Below the pieces are notes generated by a model. That model worked only from the letters and a program-made list of their open reading frames with translations. It was not told the origin of the DNA and did not search any database. A stretch of 37,974 nucleotides of DNA, taken from Promethearchaeota archaeon (GTDB taxonomy: Archaea; Asgardarchaeota; Lokiarchaeia; Sigynarchaeales; SOKP01). The DNA is taken from contig DAOUUT010000006.1 of assembly GCA_030668025.1 (NCBI GenBank), positions 1 through 37,974 on the forward strand, written 5' to 3'. Shown here piece after piece: positions 33,156 to 37,974 of this stretch (position 1 is its first letter; every line of letters begins with the position of its first letter). A program made the translations under genes and the position numbers.

Positions 33156-34205
33156 ATGAAAATAATTGATTTACGATCTGATACGGTGACCAAGCCATCC
33201 CCTGAAATGTGGGAATATGTGAAGTCAATGGGTAATTCCCGGCTTGGAGACGATGTAATGGGGGAAGATCCTACCGTAAATGAGTTAGAGGAAAAAGCCG
33301 CTAAACTTATCGGAAAAGAAGCTGCACTTTTCGTAACTTCTGGAACGCAGGGTAATTTACTCTCATTTCTTTCACAAACTAATCCTGGAGACGAAATTCT
33401 TTTAGAAGAACTAAGCCATATTTTTTTAAATGAAGTAGGGAGCGCGGCACGAATAGGAGGGTTAATGATTAGAACATATCCTTCAGTTAGAGGGGTTCCT
33501 TTATTTGAAAATATTCAATCTTTAATACGAGATAAAGAAGAAATACATGAACCACCGTCCACGCTATTATGTACCGAGAACACCCATAATTATCATGGAG
33601 GAGCAATAATTGAACTTGATGCGTTAAAGAAAATGAGAGATTTTTCTCTTAAAAATGAATTAAAATTTCATTTAGATGGAGCAAGGCTTTTTAACGCAGC
33701 AGTTGGATTAAATGTACCTGTAACTGAAATTACTAAATATGCCGATAGTGTAATGTTCTGCCTGTCTAAAGGGTTATCGTGTCCTGTAGGATCAATTGTA
33801 GCTGGTTCTAAAGAATTTATTTCGAAAGCTAGAAGATTTCGAAAAATGGTTGGTGGAGGAATGCGTCAAGCGGGAATAATTGCTGCTTTTGGACTCATTG
33901 CGTTAGAACCTAAATGGATAAATAGACTTGATGACGATCATAAAAACGCAAAGATACTCTCTCAAGGATTAAAAACTCTAAATTTGCCCATAAAAGTACA
34001 TCCAACAGATACTAATATCGTTATAATTGAGATGTTAGAAAAGGTTAGAATTCTCAAAATTATTACAGCTCTTAACAAAGCAGGCATTTTAGCTTTTAAC
34101 ATTAGTAAAGAAAAAATTAGATTTGTAACTCATTATGGTATCAACACAGATGATATTAACTATAGCATAGAGCAAATTGGGTTAATTTTAAAGCAAAATT
34201 TATAA
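33156..34205 (+). CDS. ltaE: Threonine aldolase, low-specificity L-type
   Basis: From ATG 33156 the protein has 349 residues beginning MKIIDLRSDTVTKPS, the family start; an in-frame TTG at 33147 is rejected. Visible motifs are GDDVMGEDPT (31-40), SGTQGNL (62-68), H88 in ELSHIF, FHLDGARLFNA (171-181) and the PLP lysine K205 in CLSKGL. The enzyme splits threonine into glycine and acetaldehyde, with PLP. It follows the amino-acid importer by 153 bases on the same strand. Import of a beta-hydroxy amino acid is possible but not shown; the enzyme may also supply glycine for C1 metabolism. Confidence 0.93.
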   Translation: MKIIDLRSDTVTKPSPEMWEYVKSMGNSRLGDDVMGEDPTVNELEEKAAKLIGKEAALFVTSGTQGNLLSFLSQTNPGDEILLEELSHIFLNEVGSAARIGGLMIRTYPSVRGVPLFENIQSLIRDKEEIHEPPSTLLCTENTHNYHGGAIIELDALKKMRDFSLKNELKFHLDGARLFNAAVGLNVPVTEITKYADSVMFCLSKGLSCPVGSIVAGSKEFISKARRFRKMVGGGMRQAGIIAAFGLIALEPKWINRLDDDHKNAKILSQGLKTLNLPIKVHPTDTNIVIIEMLEKVRILKIITALNKAGILAFNISKEKIRFVTHYGINTDDINYSIEQIGLILKQNL

Positions 34206-34255
34206 TATTCTTAAAAATTATTTAATTATATATTGAAGGAGTAGGATTTTAAAAA

Positions 34256-35077
34256 ATGAATATTGCCGATTTTGAAGACATTTTATACGAAAAAGAAGAA
34301 AACGGTATATGTACTATTACTATAAATAGACCAGAAAGAAGAAACGCAGTAACTTATGTGACTTTTTTAGAAATTTTTACAGTTTTAGAGGATATGGAAA
34401 AAGATAAGAACGCAAAAGTGCTAATAATAACAGGAAATCCTGAAGGAAATGCCTTTTCATCGGGGGGTTACTTTGAACCGAACTATTTTGAGAAGATACA
34501 AAAGGAAATTAGAATGGAAATAGACCTGATGGATATCGCTCAAAAAAAATTATGTATGGCACTTTGGAAATTCTCTAAACCAGTTATTGCTGCGATAAAT
34601 GGATTAGCAATTGGTGGCGCCATTACCATGCCATTATCTGGGGCAGATCTCATATATATCGCTGAGGATGCTTGGTTAGGGTTTTACTTTTCCAAAAGAG
34701 CAATAATCCCCGAGTTTGGTTCCACTTTTATGTTACCATTTTTAGTTGGTTTTCAAAAAGCAAAGGAGATTTGTTATTTTGGGGATAAAATTACCGCTCA
34801 AAAGGCTTATGAACTTGGTCTTGTAAATAAAGTCTTACCTAACGAAGAATTAATACCTTATGCTAGAGAACAAGCACTCAGATTGATACCGCCTAAGGGG
34901 CCTTATTTATCAATTAAGTTAATGAAAAAAACCATGCACTCTTACTTTATTGATATCTTAGATAAAACATTGGATCTAGAAAATAAGGGATTAAAGAAAG
35001 TATTTAGAACAAAAGATTTCAACGAATCGATGAATTCATTAAAGGAAAAAAGAGATCCCGTTTTTATTGGGCGATAA
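34256..35077 (+). CDS. Crotonase-family protein
   Basis: The 273-residue protein has ICTITINRPERRNAVTY, an oxyanion loop NAFSSGGYFEP, AINGLAIGGAITMPLSGADLI, and FSKRAIIPEFGST. The last motif resembles a crotonase subgroup with RRGIVPE before the active site, where the Glu of IPE may be catalytic. The position of rat E144 is not Glu. The protein is therefore not a standard hydratase. It has an AAGGAG-type ribosome site about 14 bases before its ATG. Downstream, after 64 bases, comes the CrtI-like flavoprotein on the same strand. Confidence 0.85.
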   Translation: MNIADFEDILYEKEENGICTITINRPERRNAVTYVTFLEIFTVLEDMEKDKNAKVLIITGNPEGNAFSSGGYFEPNYFEKIQKEIRMEIDLMDIAQKKLCMALWKFSKPVIAAINGLAIGGAITMPLSGADLIYIAEDAWLGFYFSKRAIIPEFGSTFMLPFLVGFQKAKEICYFGDKITAQKAYELGLVNKVLPNEELIPYAREQALRLIPPKGPYLSIKLMKKTMHSYFIDILDKTLDLENKGLKKVFRTKDFNESMNSLKEKRDPVFIGR

Positions 35078-35141
35078 TTCAAGGACTATCTTTTTATTAT
35101 AAAAACATATCTTTAAAAATTATTCAAATGAATATTTTTTT

Positions 35142-36695
35142 ATGAATAACAATAATTATGATGAAAGCAGAGTAATTTCTAAATACCCCGTTATAGTAAT
35201 TGGAGCTGGACTTGGCGGACTTGGAGCTGCATGTCAACTTGTTCTCAGAGGAGAAAAAGTATTGTTACTTGAGAAACACAACGTACCCGGAGGATTTGCT
35301 ACATCTTTTGTTAGAGGGCGGTTTGAATTTGAGGGCGCATTGCACGAGCTAAGTGATATTGGAACGGAAAATAATAGAGGCAGCCTTTATCGATTCTTGG
35401 AAAAATTAGGTATAGTTCCAAATAAACTAGAATTTATTCAAGTTCCCGAGTTTTATCGAAGCGTGTTTAGCGATGGATACGATGTAACAATTCCACTTGG
35501 GATGGAAGAATATACTAACAAATTAATTGAATTATTTCCTTCTGAAAAACGAGGGATCGAAGAATTTATAGAAATGTGCAAAGCTGTTTTGGCTGGTATT
35601 CTATTTATTGCTTCTAAAGGTGGAAAATTTTCACCACAAGACATACTTAAAGAACACCCATGGATTCCGCGGATTTCGGGCCTTACATTATCAGAATTAT
35701 ACAAGAAATTTTTTAAAGATGAGAAATTGATGGCTATAATATCTCAACTATGGGGGTACATTGGATTACCACCAAGCAGAACAAATGCCTATACTTATAT
35801 TGCGATGCTCATATTTTATTTAAATTGGGGCGCTGCTTTTCCAATAGGAAGATCACATTCTTTAACAACTTCAATGGTACAAGCATTTGAAGAACTCGGT
35901 GGTGAAATAAGATATAATGCGTTGGTTGACCGTATTCTCGTGGAAGATGGAAAAGTTAGTGGAGTAAAACTCCTTAATGGGAGTGTTTATCTTTGTAAAG
36001 CAGTTATTTCTAATGTTAATCCAATATGTACAACCATGAAAATGCTTCCTCAAGATGTAGTACCAGATAGTTATAAGAAAATGATTTATGCTCCAGAAAT
36101 TGGTCCATCTGGTTTTTCTGTTTACATTGGATTAAATGCCTCATATAAAGATTTAGGATTTACGGCCCATGAAACTTTTATTAACGATTTGTACGATACA
36201 AATAAAGCGTTCGAGAATTTCAGAAAATTGGAATCGCCAAAATACATGGTCGCTGCATGTTATAATCACATTTACGAAGATATTTCTCCTCCAGGAACAA
36301 CTCAATTAGTTTTAACTACTTTACAGATGGGTAAACTTTGGCAAAACATCGCGCCTGATCAATATTTCCACTTAAAGGATAAGATCGCAGATGGGATGGT
36401 ATCATTGGTCGAAAATACTATTTGTCCTGAAATTCGCGATTATATCGAAGTAGCTGTAGCCGCAACTCCTTTGACATATTACCGTTATTCTAAAAACATA
36501 GAGGGTGCTATCTATGGAACTACTCAAGATGTTACAAATGGGCCTTTACTTCGATTAAAAAGTAGAGGTGCAATTCCAGGTTTATATCAAGTAGGTGCAT
36601 GGACTAATTTTGGTGGTGGATTTTCGACTACTCTCTTAAGTGGGAGGATAGGCGCAGGGTTATATTTAGGAGATAAAATTAAGGGGAGGATCTAA
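35142..36695 (+). CDS. CrtI/retinol-saturase-like FAD oxidoreductase
   Basis: The 517-residue protein has the FAD-binding dinucleotide fold VIVIGAGLGGLGAACQLVLRG (GAGLGG 21-26), then LEKHNVPGGFATSF with the second glycine motif, and a C-terminal FAD segment YQVGAWTNFGGGFSTTL. This is the phytoene desaturase and retinol saturase group, which adds or removes hydrogen at carbon double bonds in isoprenoids; the direction cannot be read. The reductase gene starts four bases after its stop with a strong GGGAGG site between, so they form a pair. The reductase could feed electrons for saturation of an isoprenoid, perhaps of membrane lipids. This is inferred; geranylgeranyl reductases of archaea are a different family. 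Confidence 0.85.
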   Translation: MNNNNYDESRVISKYPVIVIGAGLGGLGAACQLVLRGEKVLLLEKHNVPGGFATSFVRGRFEFEGALHELSDIGTENNRGSLYRFLEKLGIVPNKLEFIQVPEFYRSVFSDGYDVTIPLGMEEYTNKLIELFPSEKRGIEEFIEMCKAVLAGILFIASKGGKFSPQDILKEHPWIPRISGLTLSELYKKFFKDEKLMAIISQLWGYIGLPPSRTNAYTYIAMLIFYLNWGAAFPIGRSHSLTTSMVQAFEELGGEIRYNALVDRILVEDGKVSGVKLLNGSVYLCKAVISNVNPICTTMKMLPQDVVPDSYKKMIYAPEIGPSGFSVYIGLNASYKDLGFTAHETFINDLYDTNKAFENFRKLESPKYMVAACYNHIYEDISPPGTTQLVLTTLQMGKLWQNIAPDQYFHLKDKIADGMVSLVENTICPEIRDYIEVAVAATPLTYYRYSKNIEGAIYGTTQDVTNGPLLRLKSRGAIPGLYQVGAWTNFGGGFSTTLLSGRIGAGLYLGDKIKGRI

Positions 36696-36698
36696 AAA

Positions 36699-37898
36699 AT
36701 GGAAAAGGAAATAATGGAAGATGTAAAGAAGTATCAGAAAGCTGAAAAGTTAAAAAAACGGCGAGATGAAGTCGAACCTCTACCATGGTATTACGACGGT
36801 TTGGAAAATTTATCTAATAGAATCCATCCCGAAAAGCAATCTCTACTAGTTACTGATATTGAGCTTCTTTCACGCGATACTAAACTGTTTAGATTTATTT
36901 CTGCGAAACCTGACAAACCTTTAGCGCCCTTTCGTGCGGGACAATATATAGGCCTTACTGTAGAAATTAATGGAGTTCGAACATCGCGCCCGTATTCTCT
37001 TGTCTCGTCGCCAAATCAACTCTCATACTACGAATTAGGCGTTAGAAAGAAAGAAGGCGGTTTTGTTAGCCCTTTTCTTTTTGAAAATGTAAAAATTGGC
37101 GATATTTTTGAAGTAACTGAGCCTTTAGGAAATCTCTACTACAATCCCATTTTTCACGGAATAGATTTGGTATTTATTGCTGGTGGGTGTGGTATTACAC
37201 CTTTTATGTCAATGCTAAGAGATATCTCCGAGAAAAGACTTCCCTTAAATATTTGGTTAATATTCGGAAGTTTAACTGAGAGAGATATCTTGTTTCGAGA
37301 TGAATTAGAAGATATCCAAAAAAGAAGGTCAAATATCAAAATCAAATATATCCTCTCTGAACCAACTCCAGAATGGAAAGGAGAATGTGGTTTTATCTCT
37401 AAGGACAAGATATTAAGCGAAATTGGATTAATTGAAAACAAATACTTTTACATTGTTGGCAATCGCGCTATGTATCAATTCGTAGATGATGAACTAACAT
37501 CTCTTGGAGTTTCTAAGCATCGAATATATTACGAGGCATTCGGAGTTCCTGATGACATCACTCGAGTTATGGGGTGGCCTCGAGAAATAGATACTTCTAA
37601 GAAAGTTCAAATTACAGTAGAATTTAGACATCATGCTTCGAAAGAAAAAATAGTAATTGAAGGATCGTGTGTAGAACCGCTCTTAAATAGTCTCGAAAGA
37701 TCAAAAGAATTGAAAGTCGAAATCGCTAGTGGATGTCGCTCAGGTGAATGTGCTTACTGCCGAACAAAAATGATTTCGGGCAAAGTATTTGTTCCACCAG
37801 AGGTGACTATACGGGAGGTTGATAAAGACTTCAACTATATACATCCATGCATATATTATACAATTACAGATATCAATTTAGACTTAACTTTAACTTAA
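36699..37898 (+). CDS. Flavin reductase with C-terminal plant-type [2Fe-2S] ferredoxin domain
   Basis: The 399-residue protein has a charged N-terminal helix (1-45), a ferredoxin-reductase-type FAD barrel with RPYSLVSSP (97-105), an NAD(P)-binding domain with AGGCGITPFMSM (161-172) and a C-terminal [2Fe-2S] domain with C346, C351, C354 and C384 (CRSGECAYC and HPC). It moves electrons from NAD(P)H through FAD to a [2Fe-2S] cluster and on to a partner. The domain order is that of Vanillate-O-demethylase and phenol-hydroxylase-like reductases with ferredoxin last. It is the final gene of the pair with the CrtI-like protein, its likely electron acceptor. Confidence 0.9.
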   Translation: MEKEIMEDVKKYQKAEKLKKRRDEVEPLPWYYDGLENLSNRIHPEKQSLLVTDIELLSRDTKLFRFISAKPDKPLAPFRAGQYIGLTVEINGVRTSRPYSLVSSPNQLSYYELGVRKKEGGFVSPFLFENVKIGDIFEVTEPLGNLYYNPIFHGIDLVFIAGGCGITPFMSMLRDISEKRLPLNIWLIFGSLTERDILFRDELEDIQKRRSNIKIKYILSEPTPEWKGECGFISKDKILSEIGLIENKYFYIVGNRAMYQFVDDELTSLGVSKHRIYYEAFGVPDDITRVMGWPREIDTSKKVQITVEFRHHASKEKIVIEGSCVEPLLNSLERSKELKVEIASGCRSGECAYCRTKMISGKVFVPPEVTIREVDKDFNYIHPCIYYTITDINLDLTLT

Positions 37899-37974
37899 TT
37901 TTTTTATTAAATTATATTTCAAAGAATAAAAAAACAACACTAAAAAAAAAATCATTAAAAAATAAGTAAAAATT
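37899..37974 (+). terminator. T-rich, then A-rich gene end at the window edge
   Basis: The stop is followed by TTTTTTTATT and TATATTT, then an A-rich stretch to the window end. The T tract fits transcription termination of the flavoprotein pair. No gene start is visible in the last 76 bases. Confidence 0.4.

Overview
The window is AT-rich and gene-dense, with short mostly AT-rich gaps, genes on both strands, TATA-like boxes 25-35 bases before several starts and T-rich gene ends. This is an archaeal pattern. The archaeal-type acetyl-CoA decarbonylase/synthase subunits CdhC and CdhB settle the domain. Their combination with many fatty-acid genes, a giant membrane-anchored FG-GAP-like surface protein and a PAS-type kinase fragment suggests an Asgard archaeon, probably Lokiarchaeia-like. 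That last step is inference; no marker gene proves the lineage.

Layout. Positions 1-1287 (minus) hold the start of a nicotinate phosphoribosyltransferase gene, cut by the window edge, preceded by a SAP/SWIM zinc-finger protein. Positions 1.7-8.4 kb are a mixed region: two small unknown proteins, an epoxide-hydrolase-like enzyme, a membrane PHP phosphoesterase, a uroporphyrinogen-decarboxylase-like protein, an NMN-adenylyltransferase-like protein and a sensorless histidine kinase. Positions 8.5-11.0 kb hold cdhB-cdhC (minus) and a divergent CooT-like nickel protein, a compact acetyl-CoA synthase module. Positions 11.0-15.5 kb hold a GNAT protein and a first acyl-CoA block (AMP-forming ligase, crotonase, 3-hydroxyacyl-CoA dehydrogenase). 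Positions 15.6-18.1 kb hold a DNA adenine methylase carrying its own specificity domain, and a second GNAT protein. Positions 18.2-24.9 kb (minus) form one unit: a 1580-residue surface protein plus an ABC-2 exporter ATPase and permease. Positions 25.1-29.7 kb are a second acyl-CoA block: ferredoxin, nitronate-monooxygenase-like flavoprotein, crotonase, then a thiolase-fold/DUF35/SCP2 operon. Positions 29.9-33.0 kb are a polar amino-acid ABC importer operon, followed by threonine aldolase. Positions 34.2-37.9 kb hold a third crotonase, a CrtI/retinol-saturase-like flavoprotein and a ferredoxin-fused flavin reductase.

How it may work together (inference): acyl-CoA activation and oxidation genes would feed acetyl-CoA, which the CdhBC enzyme could cleave or make in the carbonyl branch of the Wood-Ljungdahl pathway. 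The CooT-like protein may help supply nickel. The most unusual points are the thiolase homologue with no nucleophilic cysteine, the CooT-cdhBC pairing, the giant protein with its ABC partner, and an ABC ATPase gene that appears to begin with ATA. I saw no rRNA, tRNA, CRISPR array, transposase or integrase.
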